This document shows positions 8,405-16,674 of a DNA stretch of 27,813 bases, one piece after another. Under the pieces are notes generated by a model, which ran no database searches, was not told where the DNA came from, and saw only the letters and a list, made by a program, of their open reading frames with translations. This DNA comes from Neisseria sicca 4320 (GTDB taxonomy: Bacteria > Pseudomonadota > Gammaproteobacteria > Burkholderiales > Neisseriaceae): assembly GCF_000193735.1 (NCBI RefSeq), contig NZ_AEPF01000124.1, positions 1 through 27,813 on the forward strand, in the 5' to 3' direction. The translations under genes and the position numbers were made by a program. Each line of letters opens with the position of its first letter. Within the stretch, counting starts at the first letter, position 1.

Positions 8405-8974
8405 ATGCTTTATTCTTTTCTTATCGATATGTGGGATATTTTGCGCCTGCGCTACAAGAATCCTGCTGATTATTTCTATACACTGCCCGTTATTTTGGCG
8501 ATTTTGCTGCTGTTGGGCATGATTAATGCGGCAGATATGTCGCTCTTGCTCGGGGTCAGCACTGCCGCTGTCGTCTTTGCCGTGTTGGTTACCGTCATAA
8601 GGTGGCTGATTTTGAGCCGTGTAATGCGTTATGTTTTGAGTAGAAACGGCGCGCCGCGCCTGCCTTTATGGGGATTCATCTTGGTATCGGAAGCTTTGAT
8701 GATTCCTACTTTGTTGGTATTTTATATACCGCAAAGTACGCCGCTTCTGATGTTTTGGAAGACCTGGGCTTTTTGGGTTCAGGCTGTCGGTTTGATGAAA
8801 ATAGGACAGGTCAAAGTTTGGACAGTACTTAAAGGCTATTTTTTATCTTTCTGCTGCTTTGTCGTAATCTCAGGAATTTTGCTGAATCTGTTTACGCTGG
8901 CGGGCTGGTTGGATAAGGCAACGCTGATGCAGAATTTAGAGGCATTAATGACTTACATGGAGCAAGCAAGATAA
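8405..8974 (+). CDS. Hypothetical inner-membrane protein, perhaps Yip1-like
   Basis: This 189-residue protein is mostly hydrophobic, with about five membrane helices (roughly residues 22-42, 46-68, 90-108, 113-130 and 142-168). The N-terminus MLYSFLIDMWDILRLRYKNPADYFY is cytoplasm-like and amphipathic. I do not recognise a specific function; the arrangement recalls Yip1-domain or DUF-type membrane proteins. The open frame extends upstream into parB antisense, but the ATG at 8405 is chosen because it lies just before the first helix and clear of parB; no good ribosome site is visible. It is transcribed divergently from parB. Confidence 0.7.
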   Translation: MLYSFLIDMWDILRLRYKNPADYFYTLPVILAILLLLGMINAADMSLLLGVSTAAVVFAVLVTVIRWLILSRVMRYVLSRNGAPRLPLWGFILVSEALMIPTLLVFYIPQSTPLLMFWKTWAFWVQAVGLMKIGQVKVWTVLKGYFLSFCCFVVISGILLNLFTLAGWLDKATLMQNLEALMTYMEQAR

Positions 8975-8993
8975 AGAAAGTGTCATCTGACCC

Positions 8994-9048
8994 AAAACTG
9001 CACCCGAAAAGTTGGGCACACCCCCTCCAACCACCAAGGTGCAGTTTT
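8994..9048 (+). mobile_element. Probable IS3-type element end, also a possible hairpin
   Basis: The arms AAAACTGCACC (8994-9004) and GGTGCAGTTTT (9038-9048) are perfect inverted repeats of 11 bp with a 33-base loop and extra T residues. The text CTGCACCCGAAAAGTTGGGCAC resembles the ends of neisserial IS3-family elements, and an IS3-type transposase relic lies downstream. It may also end transcription of the 8405-8974 gene. Confidence 0.5.
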
Positions 9049-9069
9049 TTATGATTAAATATACATTAC

Positions 9070-9249
9070 GAGACCTCTGCAATAACATAGGTTACTAAAA
9101 CTTTATACTCAATCTCATTTTCAAAATGCAAAACTTTTCTGATTTTTCCTATTTTTTACTTAATATTAGGAAAGTTTTAGGCAATTGAAAATTTCTGGCG
9201 CATTTTTATGCGTCAAATTTCGTTAACAGGCTATTTTTGCAAAGGTCTC
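9070..9249. mobile_element. 180-bp MITE with IS5/IS1106-like termini
   Basis: The left end GAGACCTCTGCAATAA and the right end (GAGACCTTTGCAAAAA on the minus strand) are imperfect inverted repeats of about 16 bases enclosing 180 bp of AT-rich non-coding DNA. GAGACCTTTGCAA is known from termini of neisserial IS5-family elements such as IS1106. No transposase fits inside, so it would need to be mobilised in trans. No clear target-site duplication is seen. It lies between an IS3-like end and an IS3 transposase relic and may have inserted there. Confidence 0.65.
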
Positions 9250-9630
9250 AGACGGAGCTTCTCGAAGAACTGTGGCTGCATACGCGCAGTGGTTGCCTAC
9301 CTAAAGGCGTTAAACGCCCTCAATCAAAAGCAGACCGCAAAGGAAAAAGCCAAACCGACCGTGCACTAAGGGCGCCACACCCGCTCAAATACCTACTGCA
9401 CATCGCACATTTGACCAAAAGCAACTTTGTACTGCCACTATCAAGACCGGCCCGAACCCGACAAAGCCCTATCGCCGAAATCTATGTACAGCATAAAGGG
9501 CACTACGGACACAAAGGTGCATTGCCGCAATATTAGGTTGGAACCGCAAAAAAGTAGCACGAATGATGAAATAAATAGATGATTGTATGGACTACTACAA
9601 CCAAGAATGGCACAGATTGACATTGATAAA
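9250..9630 (+). pseudogene. Degraded IS3-family (IS150-group-like) transposase
   Basis: Fragments of a transposase appear in different frames. In order they are ELLEEL, then IRAVVAYLKALNALNQKQTAKEKAKPTVH, then HPLKYLLHIAHLTKSNF and IAEIYVQHKGHYGHK, then AAILGWNRKKVARMMK, then MDYYN. These match the orfA end and orfB start of IS3-family elements, with several frameshifts, stops and a large internal deletion before the C-terminal MDYYN scrap. The HTH N-terminus is missing, replaced by the MITE. It cannot encode a working transposase. The rest of 8975-9776 holds no gene. Confidence 0.75.
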
Positions 9631-9639
9631 GCTGAGATA

Positions 9640-9672
9640 AAGCTGAGTTCTGTCGCATGCAGAACTCAGCTT
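9640..9672. repeat. Perfect 13-bp inverted repeat
   Basis: AAGCTGAGTTCTG (9640-9652) and CAGAACTCAGCTT (9660-9672) are perfect complements around a 7-base loop. There is no T run directly after either side. It follows the transposase relic and may be an element end or a transcription terminator of an unusual kind. Five bases later (9677-9688) is ATGGCGTCTGAA, one mismatch from the meningococcal-type DUS. Confidence 0.6.
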
Positions 9673-9776
9673 GCACATGGCGTCTGAATAAGCTTTTATT
9701 TTATAGGTATCCAATATTTGGAGACCGATTTAAAACTGAAATTATTTTTCAGACGACTTTTCTACTTTTGAGACAG

Positions 9777-11351
9777 TTAGAAAACTGCCTGCAATACCAA
9801 ATAAGAGATCACGGACAACACCGCAGCTGCGGGCAATGTAATCACCCAAGCCAAACCAATCGGTTTCATCAGTTTCCAGTTGGCATTGCGATTAACCAAA
9901 CCGATACCTAAAACCGCGCCAACCAAAATATGGGTGCTCGATACTGGCAAACCCATGAGAGATGCTGCCATAACGACGGCTGCAGCAGAAAGTTCGGCAG
10001 CAAAACCGGAAGCAGGGTGCATTTCCGCCAAGCTGGTTCCGACGGTTTTGATAACCTCTTTACCGACAAACCATAATCCGACAATCAGTGCGATGCCGAA
10101 TGTCAGCATAGCGATAGGCGGGACAGCGTTTTGCGCGGTAATACTGTTAGTACGCAATGCATCCATAATGGCGGCAAACGGCCCGATGGCGTTGGCAATA
10201 TCGTTCGCTCCATGGCTGAATGCAAAACCGCAGGCAGTGAAGACCTGCATCCAAGAAAATATTTGAAAAGTAGATTTATCAAGATCTTTGCGCTTAATGC
10301 TTTTGGCAAATACAAACGTCGCCATCCAAATTGCCGCGCCGACCATAAAGATAATCAGGAAACTGTTGACATTACTCATACCCAAATGCAGATTGTTCAA
10401 TCCTTTGAAAATCAGCATCGCTGCAATCATCATACCGCCTATCGAGCCGATAAAGGGAACCCACGAATGAAGTGCTTTATAGGAATCAATATCGTTTTTG
10501 CGATTATCCAATTCATATAACCCGCGATAATAGTCGGACTGTAATTCCGAAGGTTCAAAATCAGGTTCGTCGTAAATCTGCGCATCGTGTGCTACCTTGG
10601 TAGCGTATTCGACTTTTTCAGTTTCGCTCAGAGCTTCAAAGAAAAGACGATGTTGCTCTTTGTATGCTTTCTTTTCCTGTTTGATGGTTTTGAGGGTTCC
10701 TTCCGCCCAATCATTGTAATCTAATACATTTTTCTTAATACGGGAAAAAACGAGGTAGGAAACCAACCCGCCCAACATTGGCGACAGTACCCATGAAAGG
10801 GCAATCTCTCCAAGCTTGCCCCATTGGATAAGCGTACCCGCATCAATTTTATGCATAAACGCCATACACAAAGCACTACCGACAATACCACCGATAATGG
10901 CGTGGGTAGTCGACACCGGCAGTCCCTTGCGAGAAGCGAACAAAAGCCATAATGCCGCTGCCAAAAGCGCGGACATCATAATGAAGACGAATTGCATGGG
11001 TTGCAAATCCAACCCGTTTAAATCTACGATACCTTTACGAATGGTATCTGTAACCTCACCGCCCGCGATAACGGCTCCGCTGACTTCAAATACAGCGGCA
11101 ATCAAGAGTGCCTGCGGAATGGTCAGCGTACCGGATCCGACACTGGTTCCGAACGAGTTGGCAATATCGTTGCCACCGACGTTAAATGCCATAAATACGC
11201 CGAACATCGTAGCAATGATGAAAAGTATAGGATTGTTGTAATGGGTATACCCCAGACCCCAATAAATAAAATAGCCGACCATGCCTACCAGCATAGCGGC
11301 AAAAGCGGCGTTAATAAGCTTCAAGTTCGCACTCGGTTGAGTTTGAGCCAT
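9777..11351 (-). CDS. pit: Inorganic phosphate transporter, PiT family
   Basis: This 524-residue inner-membrane protein belongs to the PiT (Pfam PHO4) family, which moves phosphate, often as metal-phosphate, with H+ or Na+. The duplicated family signatures are both present: GGNDIAN at residues 59-65 and GANDIAN at 381-387, and the paired GLPVSTTH (143-150) and GLPVSSTH (467-474). About ten to twelve membrane helices are visible. A charged cytoplasmic loop of some 90 residues (about 205-295) separates the halves. AAAGGAAA lies a few bases before the ATG. It is monocistronic here, convergent with nothing on its 3' side but the IS debris, and divergent from anmK. Confidence 0.93.
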   Translation of the reverse strand: MAQTQPSANLKLINAAFAAMLVGMVGYFIYWGLGYTHYNNPILFIIATMFGVFMAFNVGGNDIANSFGTSVGSGTLTIPQALLIAAVFEVSGAVIAGGEVTDTIRKGIVDLNGLDLQPMQFVFIMMSALLAAALWLLFASRKGLPVSTTHAIIGGIVGSALCMAFMHKIDAGTLIQWGKLGEIALSWVLSPMLGGLVSYLVFSRIKKNVLDYNDWAEGTLKTIKQEKKAYKEQHRLFFEALSETEKVEYATKVAHDAQIYDEPDFEPSELQSDYYRGLYELDNRKNDIDSYKALHSWVPFIGSIGGMMIAAMLIFKGLNNLHLGMSNVNSFLIIFMVGAAIWMATFVFAKSIKRKDLDKSTFQIFSWMQVFTACGFAFSHGANDIANAIGPFAAIMDALRTNSITAQNAVPPIAMLTFGIALIVGLWFVGKEVIKTVGTSLAEMHPASGFAAELSAAAVVMAASLMGLPVSSTHILVGAVLGIGLVNRNANWKLMKPIGLAWVITLPAAAVLSVISYLVLQAVF

Positions 11352-11519
11352 GGAAGTTTTCCTTTGGAAATACGAAAGTTGGCAGATCGGAATCGTCTAA
11401 TTGTAACCTTTTTACAATCTTTCTTGAAATATTTCTTTATCGCCTCCACTCCTGAATCCGAATAAAACCTGAAACAGCGTTACAATGTTTCTTTTTGCCT
11501 ACTTCAAATTCACAATTTT

Positions 11520-12620
11520 ATGGATATCCGAAACTATATCGGCATTATGTCCGGCACCAGTATGGATGGTGCGGACGCAGTTTTAATCCGCATGGAAGGC
11601 GGTCGATGGCTGGAAGCTGTTTCCCACGCATTCATTCCCTATTCAGACGACCTTAGGCATGAATTGCTGGATTTGCAAAATATCGGTAAAAACGAACTGC
11701 ACCGCAGTATGCTGCTATCTCAAAAAATAAGCCGTCTTTACGCAGATACGGTTTCTTTACTGCTAAAACAAACCGACCTGCAAGCCCACGATATTGCCGC
11801 CGTTGGCTGCCACGGACAGACTGTCCGCCATGTCCCCGAAGCAGGATACAGCATACAACTTACCGATTTAGCGCTTTTGGCACATCTGACCGGCATCTTT
11901 ACCATCGGCGATTTCCGCAGCAGGGATTTAGCGGCAGGAGGACAAGGCGCACCTCTTGTCCCCGCATTCCATCAAGCTTTATTCCAAAGCGACTCTGAGA
12001 CACGCGTTGTTTTGAATATCGGTGGCATTTCCAATATCAGCGTCCTACCAAATTCCTCTCCGGCATTCGGCTTTGACACCGGCCCGGGCAATATGCTGTC
12101 CGATGCATGGATGCAAGCTGTTTGGCAACGTCCTTATGACAAAGACGGCTTAATTGCGGCAACAGGAACCGTTTTACCCGATCTACTAACCCGCCTGCTT
12201 GACCACCCATATTTTTCTTCTCCATATCCCAAAAGCACCGGACGTGAATTATTTTCATTGGATTGGTTAAAAGGTCGCCTGAAAGGTGGTGAAAAACCGG
12301 AAGACATTTTGCGAACGTTACTCAGGTTTAGTGCCCAAACGATTTATAATGCGACCATCTCTGCCGCTCCTGATGTTTGCAATCTTTATATTTGCGGCGG
12401 TGGTATCCGTAATCCTGTTTTAATGGAATATTTGCACCAACTTTTTTCCCCTAACACGAAATTACATAGTACAGCAGCACTCAACCTTGATCCGCAATGG
12501 GTCGAAGCCGCTGCCTTCGGCTGGCTTGCCGCCTGTTGGATGAATAAAATTCCAAGCAGTCCACACCACGCGACAGGGGCAAAAAAATCCTGTATTTTGG
12601 GTGCAGGATACCGTCCTTAA
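11520..12620 (+). CDS. anmK: Anhydro-N-acetylmuramic acid kinase
   Basis: This 366-residue cytoplasmic kinase converts 1,6-anhydro-N-acetylmuramic acid, released by lytic transglycosylases, to MurNAc-6-phosphate during cell-wall recycling. The N-terminal signature YIGIMSGTSMDGADAVL (residues 6-22) is diagnostic, with later family segments AVGCHGQTVRHVP, TIGDFRSRDLAAGGQGAPLVP, NIGGISNIS, GFDTGPGNMLSDAW and CGGGIRNPVLM, as in the ASKHA-fold family. Length matches the family (about 370). The ATG at 11520 gives the normal N-terminus, though no good ribosome site is seen. A DUS copy (11642-11653) is embedded in the coding sequence. Confidence 0.96.
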   Translation: MDIRNYIGIMSGTSMDGADAVLIRMEGGRWLEAVSHAFIPYSDDLRHELLDLQNIGKNELHRSMLLSQKISRLYADTVSLLLKQTDLQAHDIAAVGCHGQTVRHVPEAGYSIQLTDLALLAHLTGIFTIGDFRSRDLAAGGQGAPLVPAFHQALFQSDSETRVVLNIGGISNISVLPNSSPAFGFDTGPGNMLSDAWMQAVWQRPYDKDGLIAATGTVLPDLLTRLLDHPYFSSPYPKSTGRELFSLDWLKGRLKGGEKPEDILRTLLRFSAQTIYNATISAAPDVCNLYICGGGIRNPVLMEYLHQLFSPNTKLHSTAALNLDPQWVEAAAFGWLAACWMNKIPSSPHHATGAKKSCILGAGYRP

Positions 12621-12751
12621 ATATGTCTCTCTAATTTTATTAGGCACTTTACTATCCCGTAGCAACCATAAGAAAACCGCTCTTCTCTATCTACATTTGA
12701 AATAAAGACAGAAATTAAATCGCTACAACAACAGATGGTTTAACCATAAAA

Positions 12752-12780
12752 AAAACGCACCTTATTGAAAGGTGCGTTTT
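12752..12780. terminator. Bidirectional terminator between anmK and ccoP
   Basis: AAAACGCACC and GGTGCGTTTT form a perfect 10-bp stem with a 9-base loop, flanked by A on one side and T on the other. It can serve both the plus-strand anmK and the minus-strand cco operon, whose last gene ends 13 bases away. The stretch 12621-12751 holds no gene. Confidence 0.85.
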
Positions 12781-12792
12781 AATTTCTACGAT

Positions 12793-14154
12793 TTAGAATT
12801 TAGCGCCGGATTGGTTGGCCATATAATCAACCGCAGCTTTGACTTCATCATCGCTCAGGCTTGCGTTGCCGCCTTTTGCCGGCATAGTGTTGAAGCCTTC
12901 AATCGCGTGTTTATGCAGGGTATCTTTACCTTGTTTGATACGCGGAGCCCATTCGTCGTTTTTGCCTATGCCTGGAGCGCCTGGGATAGTACCGCCATGG
13001 CACATTTTACAGCTAGCCTCGTAAACAGCTTTGCCGTCTGCTTTAGCAGAAGAAACGTCTGCTTTCTCTACAGGTTTAACCTCAGCAGGCGCAGCCGCTT
13101 TGGCTTCAGTCGCTGAAGCAGCTTTTTCAGCTTGAGCCGGTGCGGAAGCAGATGAAGCGGCAGTAGTAGATGATGCAGCGCTAGAAGCAGGTGCCGGAGC
13201 AGGTTCAGCTTTTTTCACCGGTGCTTTGCCGTCTTTGTTAGACAGACCCCATACATACGCTGTCATGATGTGGAGTTTGTCTTTATCCAAGAAATGTCCC
13301 CAAGCAGGCATCTGGCTGTGTCGACCGTTGGTGATGGTTTCGATAATCGATTTTTGAGTACCGCCCCACAACCATACGTCGTCGGTCAGGTTCGGGCCCA
13401 ATCCTTGGATACCTTGACCCTTATCGCCGTGACAAGTAAAGCAGTTTGCAGGAGGTCCGCTGAACAATGTTTTACCTCGGGCGGCGCGCTCTTCATCATA
13501 TTGATCTTTAGATTTAGATAATGACATAACATAGTGGGCCACATCTTTTACGCGTTCTTCACCCAATGCAGGTCCCCATGCAGCCATCTGTGCCGTACGG
13601 CCTTTTTCAAGAGTTTCATGAATTTTCTCAGGTTCGCCGCCCCACAACCAATCGTTATCGGTCAGATTTGGGAAGCCTTTTGAACCTTTGGCGTCAGAAC
13701 CGTGGCATTGGATACAGTAGGTATTGAAGAGATTTTGACCGATGGCACGAGCTTCAGGGTCTTTTGCCACTTGCTCAATCGGCATTTTGGCAAATTTAGC
13801 ATAAACTTTACCGTAATCTTGATCGGCTTTAGCCATTTCTTGCTGGTATTGCCCTTTACTGCTCCATTTCCATAGGCCTTTGTAATCGCCTAAGCCCGGA
13901 TACATAAGCAGGTAGCCGATTCCAAACAACCAAGTGCAGACATAGAGCCAAAACCACCAACGTGGCAACGGGTTGTTATATTCTTCAATACCGTCCCATT
14001 CATGGCCTGTCGTTTTGACTTCTTCGCCTTTGTTAGGACGCTTCACAACGTTTTGGGAAAGCAACAGCCATGCCAAGCCGATAAAGCTGAGCACGACAAT
14101 GACTGTAATGTATATATTCCAGAAATTGCTGGTAAATTGGGATGTTGTGTTCAT
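12793..14154 (-). CDS. ccoP: cbb3-type cytochrome c oxidase subunit III with three c-type haems
   Basis: This 453-residue protein passes electrons from soluble cytochromes to the CcoO/CcoN core of the high-affinity oxidase. Two N-terminal membrane helices (about residues 11-33 and 66-84) anchor it. Three periplasmic cytochrome c domains follow: CIQCH at 147-151 with axial M190, CFTCH at 238-242 with M282, and CKMCH at 382-386 with M424. The third domain is joined by an Ala/Pro/Ser/Lys-rich linker (about 307-370). CcoP usually has only two haems. The three-haem form is known in N. gonorrhoeae and commensal Neisseria, while N. meningitidis has lost the third domain. GGAG precedes the ATG by about 8 bases. 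Confidence 0.97.
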   Translation of the reverse strand: MNTTSQFTSNFWNIYITVIVVLSFIGLAWLLLSQNVVKRPNKGEEVKTTGHEWDGIEEYNNPLPRWWFWLYVCTWLFGIGYLLMYPGLGDYKGLWKWSSKGQYQQEMAKADQDYGKVYAKFAKMPIEQVAKDPEARAIGQNLFNTYCIQCHGSDAKGSKGFPNLTDNDWLWGGEPEKIHETLEKGRTAQMAAWGPALGEERVKDVAHYVMSLSKSKDQYDEERAARGKTLFSGPPANCFTCHGDKGQGIQGLGPNLTDDVWLWGGTQKSIIETITNGRHSQMPAWGHFLDKDKLHIMTAYVWGLSNKDGKAPVKKAEPAPAPASSAASSTTAASSASAPAQAEKAASATEAKAAAPAEVKPVEKADVSSAKADGKAVYEASCKMCHGGTIPGAPGIGKNDEWAPRIKQGKDTLHKHAIEGFNTMPAKGGNASLSDDEVKAAVDYMANQSGAKF

Positions 14155-14184
14155 TCTTTTGCTCCGTGATCACGGACTAAACTG

Positions 14185-14352
14185 TTATCGCACGTCTTTT
14201 TCAGACGACTCTTTTTCATCATTTTCGAAAATACTGTTGGCAGCGTCATCGTAGTTCTTTTTATTACGTCGGTTGAAAACGATATAAAGTACTAAGATAA
14301 AGCTGATAAAAACCCAAACGGTAAAAAGCGAGCGTGCCCAGTTTGCGTCCAT
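14185..14352 (-). CDS. ccoQ: cbb3-type cytochrome c oxidase small subunit CcoQ
   Basis: This 55-codon gene lies between ccoO and ccoP, four bases after the ccoO-side gap and on the same strand. It begins MDANWARSLFTVWVFISFIL, has one membrane helix (about residues 8-26) and then a basic NRRNKKNYDDAAN segment and an acidic tail. Size, topology and place match CcoQ/FixQ, which helps stabilise the oxidase complex. The last codons (ESSEKDV) are encoded by a DUS-like sequence, GTCGTCTGAAAAA on the minus strand, so the uptake signal has been fitted into the reading frame. Confidence 0.9.
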   Translation of the reverse strand: MDANWARSLFTVWVFISFILVLYIVFNRRNKKNYDDAANSIFENDEKESSEKDVR

Positions 14353-14356
14353 GATG

Positions 14357-14968
14357 TTACCTTACGTTTTTCAATGCCAAGCCTAAGCCTTGCAGGTATG
14401 CAATCACCGCATCCAGCTCTGATTTGTTTGCCAAAGCTTCAGACGCTTTGGCAATCTCATCATCGCTGTAAGGCGTACCGACTTTACGCAGGGCTTTCAT
14501 ATGCGCCACGGTTGCTTCGGCATCGACTTTATTGCGGGCAAGCCATGGGAAAGCGGGCATATTGGACTCTGGCACAACGTCGCGCGGATTCAGCAGGTGG
14601 ATGCGGTGCCATTCGTCGGAATAGCGGCCGCCCACACGAGCCAAGTCCGGACCGGTACGTTTGGAACCCCATTGGAACGGATGGTCATAAACAGACTCAC
14701 CGGCAACGGAGTAGTGACCGTAACGTTCGGTTTCTGCACGGAACGGACGAATCATTTGAGAGTGACAGTTGTAACAACCCTCGCGGATATAGATGTCGCG
14801 ACCGGCCACTTGCAAAGCGTTATAAGGTTTCACACCTTCAATAGGCTGGGTTACAGCCTTGGAGAAGAACAGCGGCACGGCTTCAATCAACAGACCTACG
14901 CTGACTACAAGCAGGGTAAATACAATCAGGACGCCGACTTTTTCTTCAGCTAATTGTTGTAATTTCAT
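14357..14968 (-). CDS. ccoO: cbb3-type cytochrome c oxidase subunit II (mono-haem)
   Basis: This 203-residue protein is the membrane-anchored mono-haem c subunit that feeds electrons into CcoN. The N-terminal helix is at about residues 10-36. The haem c site is CYNCH (residues 65-69), within the conserved EGCYNCHSQMIRPFRAE. Further family text is GPDLARVGGRYSDEWHRIHLLNPRDVVPESNMPAFPWL. Length is normal. It lies between ccoN and ccoQ, and the 4-base gap to ccoQ implies coupling. Confidence 0.97.
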   Translation of the reverse strand: MKLQQLAEEKVGVLIVFTLLVVSVGLLIEAVPLFFSKAVTQPIEGVKPYNALQVAGRDIYIREGCYNCHSQMIRPFRAETERYGHYSVAGESVYDHPFQWGSKRTGPDLARVGGRYSDEWHRIHLLNPRDVVPESNMPAFPWLARNKVDAEATVAHMKALRKVGTPYSDDEIAKASEALANKSELDAVIAYLQGLGLALKNVR

Positions 14969-14991
14969 TTTGGTAGCCTTTTCTTATGTTT

Positions 14992-16425
14992 TTAGTGGTG
15001 CTGGGTTTGAGACACCGCGGGAATCTCGGCGTCAACCGCTTTGCCACTGATGGCTGTACGGTAAACGTTGTATGCCATGATGCACATACCGCTCAGGTAC
15101 AGCAGGCCGCCGGTAAAACGAATCATATAGTAAGGCATAGTACGCTTCACTGATTCTACGAAAGAGTAAGTCAAAGTACCGTCGTCATTCAAAGAACCCC
15201 ACATCAGGCCTTGCAATACACCGGCAATCCACATCGCGGCTATATACAGAACCACACCGATAGTCGCGATCCAGAAGTGCGCTTCCACCAATTTGGTACT
15301 GTACATTTCATTTTTCCCGAACAGGCGGGGGATCATGTAGTACACGGAACCAATGGTCACGAAGCCTACCCAGCCCAAAGCGCCGGCATGAACGTGCGCG
15401 ACAGTCCAGTCAGTATAGTGGCTCAAAGCATTGACGGTTTTGATGGACATCATCGGACCTTCGAAGGTAGACATACCGTAGAAGGACAGAGAGACGATCA
15501 AGAATTTCAAGATAGGATCTGTACGCAGTTTGTCCCATGCGCCGGACAAGGTCATGATACCGTTGATCATACCGCCCCAAGAAGGTGCGAACAGAATCAG
15601 GGACAACACCATACCCAAGGACTGGGTCCAGTCAGGCAGAGCGGTATAGTGCAAGTGGTGGGAACCTGCCCACATATAGGTAAAAATCAAAGCCCAGAAG
15701 TGGACGACGGACAGGCGGTAAGAATAAACCGGACGGCCTGCTTGTTTCGGTACGAAGTAGTACATCATACCCAAGAAGCCCGCAGTCAGGAAAAAGCCCA
15801 CCGCGTTATGGCCGTACCACCATTGAACCATCGCATCAATCGCACCGGCGTAAACGGGGTAAGATTTCATCAGACCGGCAGGGATGCTGATGTTATTGAC
15901 GATGTGCAACAGTGCGACAGCCAAGATGAAGCCGCCGTAGAACCAGTTGGCAACGTAGATGTGTTTGATTTTACGTTTGGCAATCGTACCGAAGAATACA
16001 ATGGCGTAAGCAATCCAAACCAAAGCGATCAGGATATCGATAGGCCATTCCAATTCAGCATACTCTTTAGCTTGGGTATAACCCAAAGGCAGGCTGACGA
16101 CTGCACCAACGATAACCGCCTGCCAGCCCCAGAAGGTAAATGCCGGCAGCCAACCGCCAAACAGGCGTGCATTACAGGTACGTTGAACAACGTAGTATGA
16201 TGTACCCATCAGACCGCAACCGCCGAACGCAAAAATTACCGCGTTGGTGTGCAACGGACGCAGACGGCCGAAGTGGAACCAGGGGCCGACATCTGATAAA
16301 TCAAGGGAAGGGGCGAACAATTGGGCGGCGACAATGACACCGACCAACATGCCCACAATACCCCAAACTACGGTCATGATGGCGAACTGGCGCACCACCT
16401 TGTAGTTATAAGTTTGTGTGTCCAT
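14992..16425 (-). CDS. ccoN: cbb3-type cytochrome c oxidase subunit I
   Basis: This 477-residue protein is the catalytic, proton-pumping haem-copper subunit of the high-affinity oxidase used at low oxygen. It has about twelve helices. Haem and copper ligands can be seen in HFGRLRPLHTNAVIFAFG, in WWYGHNAVGFF (Cu-B histidine), in the histidine pair of GSHHLHYTALPDW, and in HVHAGALGWVGF near haem b3. The reading frame opens four codons earlier (16437), but the second ATG is chosen because ATGGAGA lies 6 bases before it, whereas no site precedes the first. It heads the operon ccoN-O-Q-P. The assembly genes ccoGHIS are not in the window. Confidence 0.97.
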   Translation of the reverse strand: MDTQTYNYKVVRQFAIMTVVWGIVGMLVGVIVAAQLFAPSLDLSDVGPWFHFGRLRPLHTNAVIFAFGGCGLMGTSYYVVQRTCNARLFGGWLPAFTFWGWQAVIVGAVVSLPLGYTQAKEYAELEWPIDILIALVWIAYAIVFFGTIAKRKIKHIYVANWFYGGFILAVALLHIVNNISIPAGLMKSYPVYAGAIDAMVQWWYGHNAVGFFLTAGFLGMMYYFVPKQAGRPVYSYRLSVVHFWALIFTYMWAGSHHLHYTALPDWTQSLGMVLSLILFAPSWGGMINGIMTLSGAWDKLRTDPILKFLIVSLSFYGMSTFEGPMMSIKTVNALSHYTDWTVAHVHAGALGWVGFVTIGSVYYMIPRLFGKNEMYSTKLVEAHFWIATIGVVLYIAAMWIAGVLQGLMWGSLNDDGTLTYSFVESVKRTMPYYMIRFTGGLLYLSGMCIMAYNVYRTAISGKAVDAEIPAVSQTQHH

Positions 16426-16501
16426 GAGAGTCTCCATGAATTATGGGAATAAAAATTTTTTATCTTACTTTGCCGTATGCATTTTCAAAAAACGCAATAA
16501 G

Positions 16502-16549
16502 GGCTAGGTTTAAATTTTTCTAAATTTAACATATAAGACAAGCCTAGCC
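16502..16549. promoter_or_regulatory. Inverted repeat in the ccoN leader
   Basis: GGCTAGG (16502-16508) pairs with CCTAGCC (16543-16549); inside it TTTAAATTT and AAATTTA can pair further. It is about 80-120 bases upstream of ccoN in a 340-base AT-rich gap (16426-16769) with no gene. If transcription starts near 16668 (see the FNR candidate) the hairpin would be in the ccoN mRNA leader. Confidence 0.4.
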
Positions 16550-16674
16550 AAGCGGAATTACATTTCCCACCATATAACCGCACGATCGATTTTTTATATT
16601 TTTTAATTTATAATCATAGTTTTATTTTGAAACCCCTCCAATAGTATTATTTTATTTTTCAACTCATCCTTTTT

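Noticed and set aside
9237..9536. A 99-codon hypothetical protein
   Set aside because: It is a frame-shifted stretch of the IS3-type transposase relic rather than a separate gene.
15211..16200. Long plus-strand open frame (329 codons) across ccoN
   Set aside because: It is the shadow of the conserved ccoN gene on the other strand, with no domain-like text.
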